A DNA stretch of 64,000 nt from NCBI GenBank assembly GCA_002496565.1, contig DAKJ01000005.1:62001-126000 (forward strand), given 5' to 3'. Positions 33,904-43,707 of the stretch are shown piece after piece (position 1 is the first letter of the stretch; each line of letters starts with the position of its first letter). This DNA comes from Methanosarcina sp. UBA289 (lineage in GTDB: Archaea > Halobacteriota > Methanosarcinia > Methanosarcinales > Methanosarcinaceae). Made by a program: the position numbers and the translations under genes. The notes beneath the pieces are model-generated. The model was not told the origin of the DNA. It did not search any database and saw only the letters and a list, made by a program, of their open reading frames with translations.

Positions 33904-34722
33904 TCACTCACTAATATTTTCTACAGTAAGTGGGTGGTTATACTGTCCAAGTGTTTTATACATGGGCTGTGTGGGAGCCATCCATATCTTTCCAGTGCCT
34001 TCATAGGTATGAAGTGCTCCTTCTCCACTGGTTATATTTCCAACCAATTTTTTTGCAGATCTCTCAACCGTAAATTTGATAGAGGATGATCTTAGGAACA
34101 CAAAGTTTCCATCGACTTGTAGTCTTTCATTATTAAGCTCATATTTCAGAATCTCACTTAGAGGCACTGGGATTGCAAGAACACATAGGCCCTTTCCACT
34201 GAGTTTGGTCTGAAACCAACCTTCTCCTCCAAATAGTCCGGCTGATAGGTTTTTCTGGGACGAAACTTCTACATTGACTCCGCTTTCACAGCAATAGAAA
34301 ATTCCCTTATCTACAATAATCGGATCATTGTCCAGTTCCATCAATATGAAATGGCCGAAACTTGGCTCAAGGAAAATCTCTCCAGTACCTGAATAAGTAG
34401 GAGTGAAGGCAGCTTCCTCAGTAAGTGAATTCTTAATCAATTTCTTTGCAAGGCCTCCAACTCCTCCTATCTGGCATTCTGCACAAATATCCCCTTTGTG
34501 AAAATAAAGAGCTCCTGGTTCGGTAGTTATCGAGCTGTTTTGAAGGGTGATTTTTACCTGCTTTAGGCTCATTCCTACTCTCTCAAGATTATACAAATTT
34601 TCTGCAAGGCGAGCGTCCCTAAGCCCTCGCAGATTTTTATACTGAAAAATCTCAATTTTTATCCCGTCTCTTTCAATGCACTCTAGCACATTGATATTAT
34701 CATAAAAATTTTGTTCGATCAT
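33904..34722 (-). CDS. AIM24 family protein
   Basis: 272 residues from the ATG at 34720-34722, which has GGTAGTGAG just upstream; an in-frame TTG 11 codons earlier is rejected. Beta-rich TRAP-like AIM24/TIGR00266 fold: VKITLQNSSITTEPGALYFH, YSGTGEIFLEPSFGHFILMEL, LFGGEGWFQTKLSGKGLCVLAI and TYEGTGKIWMAPTQP are typical blocks. In mitochondria Aim24 is a membrane organisation factor; prokaryotic roles are unknown. It is a single gene in an AT-rich region. Confidence 0.85.
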   Translation of the reverse strand: MIEQNFYDNINVLECIERDGIKIEIFQYKNLRGLRDARLAENLYNLERVGMSLKQVKITLQNSSITTEPGALYFHKGDICAECQIGGVGGLAKKLIKNSLTEEAAFTPTYSGTGEIFLEPSFGHFILMELDNDPIIVDKGIFYCCESGVNVEVSSQKNLSAGLFGGEGWFQTKLSGKGLCVLAIPVPLSEILKYELNNERLQVDGNFVFLRSSSIKFTVERSAKKLVGNITSGEGALHTYEGTGKIWMAPTQPMYKTLGQYNHPLTVENISE

Positions 34723-34755
34723 GGGCTCACTACCTTTCAGTTGATTTGAAAACAA

Positions 34756-35421
34756 TTCTTCTATGCTTAAATCAAAGAAGAGTTACAGAACTAACGCTTC
34801 GCTTCCAAAACAGGTTCCCTATTTAGGGAAAAGTCAAGTTTTGTGAACATACTTCGGAAACACAGTACTAGTCAATAATCTTATACGGTTGAGCTTTTAA
34901 TAACTGGTTTCAGAACTCCAACTATTCATGTTTTGACCATTAGTAGGTCTTTCATTTGGTTCAGATGAATCATATCTGGTTTTTAACTAAGTTCGATAAA
35001 AATATCATAAATATTATGTATTTAAAGTAAATCTTTTTTACTGTATTCTAGCCTGTTCTTTATATATAGAATTATCTAAAAAATTGTAATTCGTATAAAA
35101 ACAGTGTGCGGCTTCATTTTATAGCTACATTTTCATAATACTAATGTCGGCTGAGAGGTATTTTTAACTTACCGCATTGTCCAGCTTATTCTTTTTCTCT
35201 ATAAATTGCCTATTTTCTGTAGCAGCTATTCAATTTCTATATCTACATAAAAAGCTAAACCAAGCTTAGTTTTTAAATATTCTAGCATATTCTTTTTTAG
35301 CTACATTGATTATATATAAGTTGATATTACTTCAGAGGATAGTGAAATAAAACGAAGGTCGACTATTCTCTATATCTCCTTCTCCCCCGAGAAAAGGTCT
35401 CCTGCATATGAGGATGAAAAT
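34756..35421. other. Long AT-rich spacer with three similar short segments
   Basis: Segments resembling GTATTCTAGCCTGTTCTTTA recur at about 35042, 35172 and 35275 with drift, each followed by a TATA-rich or TAGCTAC stretch. No ORF. They may be remnants of a duplicated regulatory or mobile sequence. Confidence 0.35.
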
Positions 35422-35658
35422 ATGAACAATACAAAAAGCTGTGAAGTTAGATGTACAAGGTGTAGAAAATGGTTCAGCTCACAAATTATTCAATTTGAAG
35501 ACGAAGAATCATTTCTACATTCCGTTATGTACAAAAACACAGAAGAATGCCCCTATTGTAAAACCATGGTTACTCATGACAAAGAGATTATGAGATTCGT
35601 AGAAAAAGATAGCAACGATAAAGTCATTAAAGAAACGAGATACATATATGATTTCTAA
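35422..35658 (+). CDS. Small zinc-ribbon protein
   Basis: 78 residues. Two Cys pairs, CTRC (about 11-14) and CPYC (about 42-45), form a likely zinc ribbon; there is one more Cys near the N terminus. No membrane segment. The ATG is preceded by GAGGATG. It is a single gene between long AT-rich spacers. Such proteins may bind nucleic acid or act as adaptors; no specific family recognised. Confidence 0.75.
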   Translation: MNNTKSCEVRCTRCRKWFSSQIIQFEDEESFLHSVMYKNTEECPYCKTMVTHDKEIMRFVEKDSNDKVIKETRYIYDF

Positions 35659-36227
35659 TGGAATCTTTTAAATTAATGAAATCTTTTAAGTTAATGATTT
35701 TTTAAGTTCTGTGAATTTTTTTAAATAGAATTCTATTACTCTTTATGTATTTTATATTAATTTGGACTGAATTCAATGATTTTTTTTTTCCTGCAGTTAT
35801 TTAAATTCTATAATATTGTTATTACACGGCAGAGTGAAGATAAACCTGCAATCATCGGCTTCCCCTTTACTTTCTTATTAATGAAGTATATGTGCTTCCA
35901 ATATATTTTTGCCTTTAATGCCAGTTTTCTGTAAAGTATTCCTCATTCCTGCACATTATCGAAAAAATTAATTTAAAAAATGGGCACTCTGTTAATTTTT
36001 CATATTCTGCTAACATAAAGGAGCTTTATAAAAATCACTAATTTATGTGAGGACTATAATATAAGGATTATAGAAAAAGAAACGGGATTAGAAACATAAA
36101 AGGGAATTCCCATATGGGCTTACTTACCCGGTGCAAAATGTTTTCTTTTAGATCTTTGATCCTTTATTTTGGGGAATTTATAAGTTACGCCGTAAATCTG
36201 AGCGAAAATAGATCAAACGTGAGTACC
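35659..36227. other. AT-rich spacer before the Ca-type P-ATPase
   Basis: No gene seen. An in-frame extension from an ATG at 36114 to the chosen start of the ATPase lacks similarity to the family. The sharp switch to GC-richer sequence occurs around 36230. Confidence 0.4.
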
Positions 36228-39035
36228 ATGACAATTCCGCAAGATTCTATTATTCCTTATCGACAGTCGGTTAATGAAGTATTAACCGCGTTTGATACGG
36301 ATGCACGAAGCGGCTTGGGCGAAGGGGAGGCGAGAGCGCGGCTCGATAGGTACGGCAAGAACGAATTGATGGCAGAAAAACCTGTACCTGCATGGAGAAA
36401 ATTTCTGGCGCAGTTTCAAGATGTACTCGTTATCCTGCTTCTTATTGCAACACTTATCTCTGCAGGAATGTGGCTGTATGAACGAAATTCGACCCTGCCT
36501 TACGAAGCAATTGCTATCTTCGCAGTCGTCCTACTCAATGCGATCATGGGCTATGTTCAGCAGTCCCGAGCTGAGGAAGCTATTGCGGCGTTGCGCCAGA
36601 TGACAGCGGCACAGGCCAATGTTATTCGGGACGGTACGCGGCAGAGTGTTCCGGCGACTGAGATCGTGCCCGGCGACATTATCATCATCGAAGAAGGCGA
36701 CACTATCCCGGCGGATGCTCGAGTGATTCAGTCAACTGCACTTCAAACGGCCGAAGCGGCACTGACAGGCGAGAGCCTGCCTGTTTTGAAAGATGATCTC
36801 CCTATTGCAGAAGAGGTCGGACTTGGCGACCGCGATAATATGATCTTTAGCGGTACTGTGGCTGTTTACGGTCACGGGCGTGCAGTGGTTACAGCAACCG
36901 GAATGCAGACCGAGATGGGACGCATTGCAGGGATGCTCAAAGAAGCGCCTGTAGAAACCACACCACTGCAAAAGGAACTTCACCGCGTTGGCAAACTGCT
37001 CGGGATCATCGTTATTGTTATTGCTGTCGTGATAATTGCAACCATTCTCCTGGTTGAAGATGTGAGGGGTTTCTCAGCTCTTTTTGATGTGCTCATTTTA
37101 GGTGTGGCGCTCGCAGTCGCGGCTGTGCCTGAAAGCCTGCCTGCGGTGGTGACAGTCGTGCTTTCTCTCGGCGTGCAGCGCATGGCGCGAAAAAATGCTA
37201 TTGTGCGCCATCTTGCGGCTGTCGAGACTCTTGGTTCGGCTAATGTTATTGCCTCCGATAAAACGGGCACGCTCACGAAGAACGAAATGACTGTACTTAC
37301 GATAGTCACCGCGAGTGGGCGCGTCAATTTCGAAGGCACGGGTTATGCTCCAGAAGGTGAGGTGCGTAGAGAAGGAGGAGGGAAGCTTGATGGTGCACTC
37401 CAATTTGAGTTAGTGCGTGCACTTGCAGCTGCTGACCGCGCTAGTAATGCAGTGTTGCATGAACGCGATGGGCGCTGGGCGGTACATGGCGACCCGACCG
37501 AAGGAGCATTGATTGTTGCGGCACGCAAAGCCGGGCTGGAAGCTGAGGCTCTCAATGCACGGCTGGAACGAATTGGGGAAGTGCCTTTTTCTTCAGAGCG
37601 CAAACTGATGAGCACGGTTCATAGTGATACCGAGCAGGAGGAACGATTGCTTTCCTTTACTAAAGGCGCACCGGATATATTGCTTGCTCGCTGTACGCAG
37701 GAGCTTGTAGGAGATGATATAAAGCCTCTGACTGAGGAACGCCGCGCAGAAATTTTGAAGAGTAATGAAGAACTTGCCGGTAAAGCTTTACGAACACTTG
37801 CTGTCGCTTTCCGCACGCTGCCAAAAGATGCGTTTAAGCAGGAAGAGTTTGATGAACACGTCGAGAAAGACCTCATCTTCTTGGGATTGATCGGCATGAT
37901 TGATCCGCCGCGCAGGGAGGCTAAAGATGCAGTTGCGCGTGCCATGGCTGCGGGTATTCGTCCGATAATGATAACAGGCGATCATCCTAAAACTGCTACA
38001 GTTATTGCTGAAGAACTCGGCATTCCCACTCACGGGCAGGCTGTTACGGGTGCTGAGCTTGAGAAGATGCCTGAGGAAAAGCTTGACCAGACGGTTCGGG
38101 AAGTCTCGGTCTATGCACGCGTTAACCCAGAACACAAGCTTCGGATCGTGAAAGCTTTACAACGCCAGGGAGCAATCGTGGCAATGACGGGCGATGGGGT
38201 TAATGATGCGCCCGCTTTGAAAACGGCCGATATCGGGGTTGCAATGGGCATTACTGGAACGGATGTTTCCAAAGAAGCCTCCGATGTTGTGCTCGCGGAC
38301 GATAATTTCGCGACCATTGTAGGGGCTGTAGAAGAGGGGCGTGCTATCTTCTCTAATATCCGTAAGTTCCTGCGCTACCTGCTTTCCTCAAACCTCGGGG
38401 AAGTGATGATAATGTTTTTCGGCTTACTGCTGGCAGATGTTATAGGGCTGACCGCCAACGGTGGGGCCGGGATAGTACTGCCGCTGCTCGCAACTCAAAT
38501 CCTGTGGATCAACCTTATTTCAGACGGCCCACCTGCACTTGCTCTCGGAGTAGACCCGGCTGAGCCGGGATTGATGAAAGAACCGCCGCGCCCGCGAGAA
38601 GAAGGAGTGATAACCCGTAGCATGTGGGCCGGCAACCTCTTTACCGGTGTAATCATGGCAGCTGGGGCGCTGTTCGTACTGGATGCCAGTTTACCTGGAG
38701 GTCTGGTTGAAGGCTCAGGCAGCCTGCAATATGCACAGACTATGGTTTTTAACACAGTGGTTTTCTTCTCGCTTTTCATCGTTTTCAATGCGCGTTCGGA
38801 TAAGCAAAGCGCATTCGTCGGCTTGTTCTCTAACAAATGGCTTTGGGGCGCAGTTATCTTGTCGCTTCTGTTGCAGATAGCGGTCATTTACGTCCCGTTT
38901 TTGCAGCAGGCTTTCTCGACCGTGAGCTTGAGTCCTGGAGATTGGCTACTCTGCGCGGCGGTAGCGAGTTCGGCGTTGTGGTTGCGAGAATTAAGCAAAA
39001 TTGTCATACGCGCGAGGGAGAACCGAATAAAATGA
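36228..39035 (+). CDS. P-type cation-transporting ATPase, Ca2+ (PMR1/SERCA) class
   Basis: About 935 residues from the ATG at 36228, with GTGAG upstream; an ATG at 36114 would add 38 residues without family match. Exports Ca2+ or a similar ion. An N-terminal cation-ATPase domain begins SVNEVLTAFDTDARSGLGEG. Further blocks: TGES actuator loop (LTGESLPV), VAAVPESLPAVVTV in helix 4 (ion site), phosphorylation motif DKTGTLTKNE, MTGDGVNDAPALK hinge, and NLISDGPPALALGVDP in helix 6 (ion site), then a C-terminal four-helix domain. Codon use is much GC-richer (many GCG, CGC) than the neighbours, a sign of transfer from bacteria. Confidence 0.92.
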   Translation: MTIPQDSIIPYRQSVNEVLTAFDTDARSGLGEGEARARLDRYGKNELMAEKPVPAWRKFLAQFQDVLVILLLIATLISAGMWLYERNSTLPYEAIAIFAVVLLNAIMGYVQQSRAEEAIAALRQMTAAQANVIRDGTRQSVPATEIVPGDIIIIEEGDTIPADARVIQSTALQTAEAALTGESLPVLKDDLPIAEEVGLGDRDNMIFSGTVAVYGHGRAVVTATGMQTEMGRIAGMLKEAPVETTPLQKELHRVGKLLGIIVIVIAVVIIATILLVEDVRGFSALFDVLILGVALAVAAVPESLPAVVTVVLSLGVQRMARKNAIVRHLAAVETLGSANVIASDKTGTLTKNEMTVLTIVTASGRVNFEGTGYAPEGEVRREGGGKLDGALQFELVRALAAADRASNAVLHERDGRWAVHGDPTEGALIVAARKAGLEAEALNARLERIGEVPFSSERKLMSTVHSDTEQEERLLSFTKGAPDILLARCTQELVGDDIKPLTEERRAEILKSNEELAGKALRTLAVAFRTLPKDAFKQEEFDEHVEKDLIFLGLIGMIDPPRREAKDAVARAMAAGIRPIMITGDHPKTATVIAEELGIPTHGQAVTGAELEKMPEEKLDQTVREVSVYARVNPEHKLRIVKALQRQGAIVAMTGDGVNDAPALKTADIGVAMGITGTDVSKEASDVVLADDNFATIVGAVEEGRAIFSNIRKFLRYLLSSNLGEVMIMFFGLLLADVIGLTANGGAGIVLPLLATQILWINLISDGPPALALGVDPAEPGLMKEPPRPREEGVITRSMWAGNLFTGVIMAAGALFVLDASLPGGLVEGSGSLQYAQTMVFNTVVFFSLFIVFNARSDKQSAFVGLFSNKWLWGAVILSLLLQIAVIYVPFLQQAFSTVSLSPGDWLLCAAVASSALWLRELSKIVIRARENRIK

Positions 39036-39085
39036 GATATCACGTCAGATGATTTCGGATCTGTTTTCTAGCTTCGATCCACGGA

Positions 39086-39796
39086 TTAAATCAACATATA
39101 AGCCCCAACCACACAAAGGAGAACAGCCACGTATTTTTGAAAAACTTCTTTTTTCATGTTTTTAATGAGGCGGTTTGCTGCATAAGTTCCAAATATCATG
39201 GCAAGCCCCATGATAAGTCCAAGATTAATAGTATTTGGAGGGAGATTCACAAGTTTGCCATACACGATGATTTTAGTTATGTGCATTGCAGTTGCGGTCG
39301 CAGCTTCACTTGCTATATAAGCTACCGGGGGCAAGCCAAAGGAAAGAAATACTGCAGCCCCAATCGGCCCGGCACTTCCTGCAAGTCCGGATAGCAAGCC
39401 GGTCACTGCCCCGCCGAGAACAAGCGTTTTATCATTCGGTTTGAATTTTAATATCCTAAAATACCTTAAAAATACAAACAAAATTAAAACAGCACCTATT
39501 ATCCTTGTTACGGTGCTTTTTGAGCTAATTGAAAACCCAAAAGCTCCAAGTGCGGATAATGGAACTGCCGTCATAGAAAATAAGAAAACCTTTTTCCATT
39601 CAATCTGGTTTAGTCCGAACGCCATTCTTGACAGGTTGCCAATCAATTGCGCAATTGTAAGTACCGGAATCGCAAGTTCTGCACCTGCGTACAGGGTTAA
39701 CACAGGCAAAAGCAAAAGCGCACCTCCAAAGCCGGCAGCTCCAGAAATTAATGCGGCAATAAAGCTTGATAATATTAAAACTGTATACATTTCCAT
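39086..39796 (-). CDS. TauE/SafE (DUF81) family membrane transporter
   Basis: 236 residues with about seven to eight membrane helices. The two-repeat architecture is shown by FIAALISGAAGFGGALLLLPVL at the start and GAVTGLLSGLAGSAGPIGAAVFL in the middle. Family members export sulfite, sulfonates or related anions; the substrate here is undetermined. The start ATG has AAAGGAA upstream. It is convergent with the Ca-type ATPase 50 bases away. Confidence 0.88.
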   Translation of the reverse strand: MEMYTVLILSSFIAALISGAAGFGGALLLLPVLTLYAGAELAIPVLTIAQLIGNLSRMAFGLNQIEWKKVFLFSMTAVPLSALGAFGFSISSKSTVTRIIGAVLILFVFLRYFRILKFKPNDKTLVLGGAVTGLLSGLAGSAGPIGAAVFLSFGLPPVAYIASEAATATAMHITKIIVYGKLVNLPPNTINLGLIMGLAMIFGTYAANRLIKNMKKEVFQKYVAVLLCVVGAYMLI

Positions 39797-40687
39797 TAAT
39801 AATGTTCCTTTCTCAAATTCGCACTATTTCTTTTGTTCCTTTTATAAACCCGTAAACTATAACCCTCGATTTTATATATGTCTTTAATCTGGAAAGCTGG
39901 CAGGTTACAAAAATAAGCAAAGTGATGTAAACGGAAATATCGTGCATAGATTTTGGTTTCTTAATCATTATATTGTGTTTTTAAATTTCAAAACATTTTA
40001 ATTTATTTTCCTCCATATATAAGACAATTCGATAAGTTTATTATATTTGGGCACGTAGATTAAATTATGACTTTCTTGCCTCCAGATTATGGGTCTATTA
40101 GTTATATTCCTCTGGACATAGCCTTTAGGGATACTATCTTTATTGGGGTCTTTAGCGTCATTATGTTCTTTATTTTGGTCCTCTCTGTGCGTAATAATAT
40201 TCGAAGAGCACAGAGCAGTTAAATATCTTCTCACGAGTGTGTTTTGGTTTATTTCCCTTTTAGAATGGCTTGAAGTAGCTTAGTTTTGGCTTTTTCCCTG
40301 CACTTGTTTATAACTTTCTTAAATATTCTTCTAATGTTTTTTTCAGGTTTTTCAGATTCTTCTATGGTTTTTCTATAATTTTCTAATTTTATCCTCTAAT
40401 ATCGATATTTTTGATAAAATATCAATAAAATACATGACTTGAGTTTTTTTCACAATATATGACTCAATATACCTAATAACGATAGTAAAAAACCTACTTT
40501 TATTACACTTTTCTTATATATTTCTCAAAATTAACCTCGGTATACTCTAATATTCACTTTTCACATTACCGCACTAAAAGATTCATTATTTTTCTCCACT
40601 CAGGGTATTTGGATCTTTTAATCTCTAATATATCAGAAGCTTTAATATATTTAAAAACAAAATTAAAATCAGGGGAATTGGGAAGAT
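39797..40687. other. Long AT-rich spacer before the CopB-type ATPase
   Basis: About 890 bases. It holds one candidate 51-codon gene (40067-40222). The rest is AT- and T-rich without RNA motifs. A near-minimal TATA region precedes the ATPase at about 40620-40660. Confidence 0.4.
40067..40222 (+). CDS. Candidate 51-residue single-helix membrane protein
   Basis: The plus strand reads ATG at 40067 to TAA at 40220-40222. The product has a polar N terminus (MTFLPPDYGSISYIPLDIAF), one hydrophobic helix (TIFIGVFSVIMFFILVLSV) and a basic tail (RNNIRRAQSS), the usual layout of a small membrane subunit. The ribosome site is weak. A 78-codon minus-strand frame overlaps it but has no protein-like features. 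Real gene possible, not proven; no family recognised. Confidence 0.4.
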   Translation: MTFLPPDYGSISYIPLDIAFRDTIFIGVFSVIMFFILVLSVRNNIRRAQSS

Positions 40688-43144
40688 ATGAAGGCTGAAG
40701 AAAAGGGAGTGAACACCGGTTTTTCTAAAACTCAAGAAAATAAACCCTCTTATCGCGATAAAGAGAAAAACTTTGTAAGGGATACGTCAGGAAATTCCCA
40801 TAGATCTCACGAAGGAAGCGGGAATAAATCTGCTGGAAATATAGTGCATCAGGGTCTTCCAGAAGCTCGAACGATGCGTACCGAAGAAAAATCTCCGGCG
40901 TATGGACAACATGAGGAAATAAGGCATGGGGGCCCTGAGCGGCATGAAGAAATGAAACCCAAACAGCACAGCGAAATTAAACATGATGACCATGAACCAC
41001 AAGAAAAACTGATACATGAGGAACGTGGCGGAACGGAACATAAACAGCATGAGGAGATAAATCATGAGCATCGTGGTCTGAAACATGAAGAAACGAAGCA
41101 CGAAGAGAAGCATGAAGGAATGGAACACAAAGGCCATGAGGCGGCCGGTGGGAAAGATCACGCCAACCATCATACCCAAATGCTTGAAGATTTCAGAAGA
41201 AGATTTATTGTTTCTTTTGTGTTAACTTTTCCAGTTTTGGTACTTTCGCCTACAATTCAGGACTTTTTCAACTTTGAGCTTCACGTTCCGGGTGCGGACT
41301 ACCTTACTTTTTTCCTTTCCTCTATTGTGTATTTCTATGGTGGGTATCCGTTTCTCAGGGGGATTAAAGAGGAGCTTTCCGAAAAATCTCCTGGAATGAT
41401 GACCCTTATAGCCATTGCAATCAGCGTGGCTTATTTTTACAGCTCGGCTGTAGTTTTCGGGCTTCATGGAGAGGTGTTTTTCTGGGAGCTTGTAACCCTT
41501 ATCGATGTAATGCTACTCGGGCACTGGCTGGAAATGCGTTCGGTTATGGGAGCTTCAAGAGCCCTTGAGGAGCTTGTAAAAATTATGCCTTCGGTTGCCC
41601 ACTTGAAGAAAGATGGAGATGTGATTGATGTCGCGGTTGAGCAGCTAGAAGTCGGGGATAAGGTTTTGATAAAACCCGGGGAAAAAGTGCCTGTGGACGG
41701 GACTGTTGTCGAGGGGACGAGCAGCGTCAACGAATCCATGCTTACCGGGGAATCGAAGCCTGTTTCGAAAAAGCCGGGAAATGACGTTATCGGCGGCTCA
41801 ATTAACGGAGAGGCGGCTTTTGTCGTCAGGGTAGAAAAGACCGGAAAAGATACCTATCTTAGCCAGGTTGTCGAACTTGTCAGGGCTGCCCAGGAAAGCA
41901 AATCAAAAACCCAGGATCTGGCAAACCAGGCTGCTATGTATCTCACAATTATAGCTCTTACTGTGGGTACTCTCACTTTTATTCTCTGGATCCTTTTCGG
42001 CCAGCAACTTGTCTTTGCTCTGGAAAGGGCAGTGACTGTAATGGTTATTACCTGTCCGCACGCCCTTGGGCTTGCAATTCCTCTGGTAGTTGCAGTTTCA
42101 ACATCCATTGCCGCAAAATCTGGGCTTCTTATCCGGGACAGGCAGGCATTTGAAAGAGCACGTAATCTTCAGGCTATTATTTTTGACAAAACCGGTACAC
42201 TTACCGAAGGTCGATTTGGGGTTACGGATGTAGTTTCTCTTGTAGTTTCTGTTTCAGGCGAGGAAAATCGATTCGGAGAGTACGAAAAGGATGATAAAAG
42301 AATCTTAAGCCTTGCAGCCTCTCTGGAAGCCAGTTCGGAACATCCTATTGCAACAGGCATTCTGGAAAGTGCCCAGGAAAAAGGGATGCAAATTCAACCC
42401 GTGGAGGAATTCAGTTCTATTCCGGGAAAAGGTGTACAGGGGCTCATTGAAGGAAAAAAATTCCTTGTTGTGAGCCCTGGTTATCTTGAAGAAAATGGAA
42501 TTGCTCTCAAAAATGAGAAAATTGAAGAAATCAAAGCACAGGGAAAGACTGTTGTGTTCCTGCTTGAGGGCGACAGGGTACTTGGAGCCGTTGCACTTGC
42601 CGACATTGTCAGGAAAGAATCCAAGGAAGCTATCTCAAAACTTAAAAGCATGGGAATAAAGTGCCTCATGCTTACAGGCGATAATCGCTATGTTGCAGCC
42701 TGGGTATCCCAGGAACTGGAGCTTGATGATTATTTCGCAGAAGTCCTTCCTCATGAGAAAGCCGCGAAGGTCAAGGAAGTCCAGGCGCAGTACATTACTG
42801 GCATGGTTGGGGATGGAGTTAATGATGCTCCTGCCCTGGCTCAGGCTGATATCGGGATAGCCATAGGAGCAGGTACGGACGTTGCAATTGAAACCGCTGA
42901 CATAGTCCTGGTAAAAAACGATCCGAGAGATGTGGTTAATATTATCGGGCTTTCTAGGAAAACTTACTCCAAGATGTATCAGAATCTTCTCTGGGCAACA
43001 GGATACAACGTTTTTGCCATTCCACTTGCAGCCGGAGTACTCTATGGATACGGAATCTTATTGAGTCCTGCTATGGGTGCCGTTTTAATGAGCTTGAGTA
43101 CCGTGATTGTAGCAATAAATGCTAAAACTTTAAAGATGGGGTGA
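40688..43144 (+). CDS. CopB-type heavy-metal P1B-ATPase with His-rich N terminus
   Basis: 818 residues. The N-terminal 165 residues are soluble and carry about 22 His within HEE, KHE and EHK repeats, a metal-binding tail. The P1B core follows: two extra helices, then the TGES loop (LTGESKPV), VITCPHALGLAIPL with CPH in the ion-path helix (CopB class, Cu2+/Cu+ or Ag+), DKTGTLTEGRF, SSEHPIATGIL (the HP motif) and MVGDGVNDAPALAQADIGIA. It pumps copper or silver outward. CPH rather than CPC argues against the CopA class. The ATG has GGGAAG upstream. A single transcription unit. Confidence 0.93.
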   Translation: MKAEEKGVNTGFSKTQENKPSYRDKEKNFVRDTSGNSHRSHEGSGNKSAGNIVHQGLPEARTMRTEEKSPAYGQHEEIRHGGPERHEEMKPKQHSEIKHDDHEPQEKLIHEERGGTEHKQHEEINHEHRGLKHEETKHEEKHEGMEHKGHEAAGGKDHANHHTQMLEDFRRRFIVSFVLTFPVLVLSPTIQDFFNFELHVPGADYLTFFLSSIVYFYGGYPFLRGIKEELSEKSPGMMTLIAIAISVAYFYSSAVVFGLHGEVFFWELVTLIDVMLLGHWLEMRSVMGASRALEELVKIMPSVAHLKKDGDVIDVAVEQLEVGDKVLIKPGEKVPVDGTVVEGTSSVNESMLTGESKPVSKKPGNDVIGGSINGEAAFVVRVEKTGKDTYLSQVVELVRAAQESKSKTQDLANQAAMYLTIIALTVGTLTFILWILFGQQLVFALERAVTVMVITCPHALGLAIPLVVAVSTSIAAKSGLLIRDRQAFERARNLQAIIFDKTGTLTEGRFGVTDVVSLVVSVSGEENRFGEYEKDDKRILSLAASLEASSEHPIATGILESAQEKGMQIQPVEEFSSIPGKGVQGLIEGKKFLVVSPGYLEENGIALKNEKIEEIKAQGKTVVFLLEGDRVLGAVALADIVRKESKEAISKLKSMGIKCLMLTGDNRYVAAWVSQELELDDYFAEVLPHEKAAKVKEVQAQYITGMVGDGVNDAPALAQADIGIAIGAGTDVAIETADIVLVKNDPRDVVNIIGLSRKTYSKMYQNLLWATGYNVFAIPLAAGVLYGYGILLSPAMGAVLMSLSTVIVAINAKTLKMG

Positions 43145-43200
43145 TTAATGCGGGTAAAATTTACAGTTTAAACAGTTACCAATTTTAATTTCTGTCTGCT

Positions 43201-43419
43201 TCATTTCCCTAGCTCTAGATGCCTCTTAGGACGTCGGATAAGATAGTATAGAAAAGCTCCTATGATATAGGTTAAAACAATAATTATGACCCAGATCAGG
43301 CGTGTATTTCCTATATCTGTCTCCTTTTTCACACAGTCAATAAGAGTCCATACCCAGAAAACAAAGGAAAGCAAACCAATAAATGCGGAAAGAATAAAAA
43401 CATAAGAAAAGCCGATCAT
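43201..43419 (-). CDS. Small PLDc_N-type membrane protein
   Basis: 72 residues, two membrane helices (about 6-28 and 41-62). LSFVFWVWTLIDCVKKETD followed by RLIWVIIIVLTYIIGAFLYY and the RRPKRHLELGK tail matches the phospholipase-D N-terminal (PLDc_N) domain, which often occurs as a stand-alone membrane protein. No catalytic part. Convergent with the CopB ATPase. Function unknown. Confidence 0.8.
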   Translation of the reverse strand: MIGFSYVFILSAFIGLLSFVFWVWTLIDCVKKETDIGNTRLIWVIIIVLTYIIGAFLYYLIRRPKRHLELGK

Positions 43420-43707
43420 TTTACTCGTCTCGAATTTTTATCTTTCATTTATGTAAATATATTAATAACTCACAAAAATTATTGACTATAATGAGATTTT
43501 AACACTTAAATATTTGTTTATTGTAGATTGTTTGATTTTATTCAATTAATTTGTTAACTAAAATCATATTGGAATTTTAAACGACTATTTATGTTCAAAT
43601 TTTATAGCAACTTCCAAATCTTCAAACTCAGTCCATTCTTCCAGTATTTTGATATTTAACTGATCCTGAGATCTGGTTTTTATCTGTCTCAAAATTGGAT
43701 CTATTTG

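Noticed and set aside
36114..36227. N-terminal 38-residue extension of the Ca-type ATPase
   Set aside because: No family similarity, no ribosome site, AT-rich local composition; the ATG at 36228 fits the family start.
39998..40234. 78-codon minus-strand frame
   Set aside because: Composition is not protein-like; the overlapping plus-strand 51-codon frame is more plausible.
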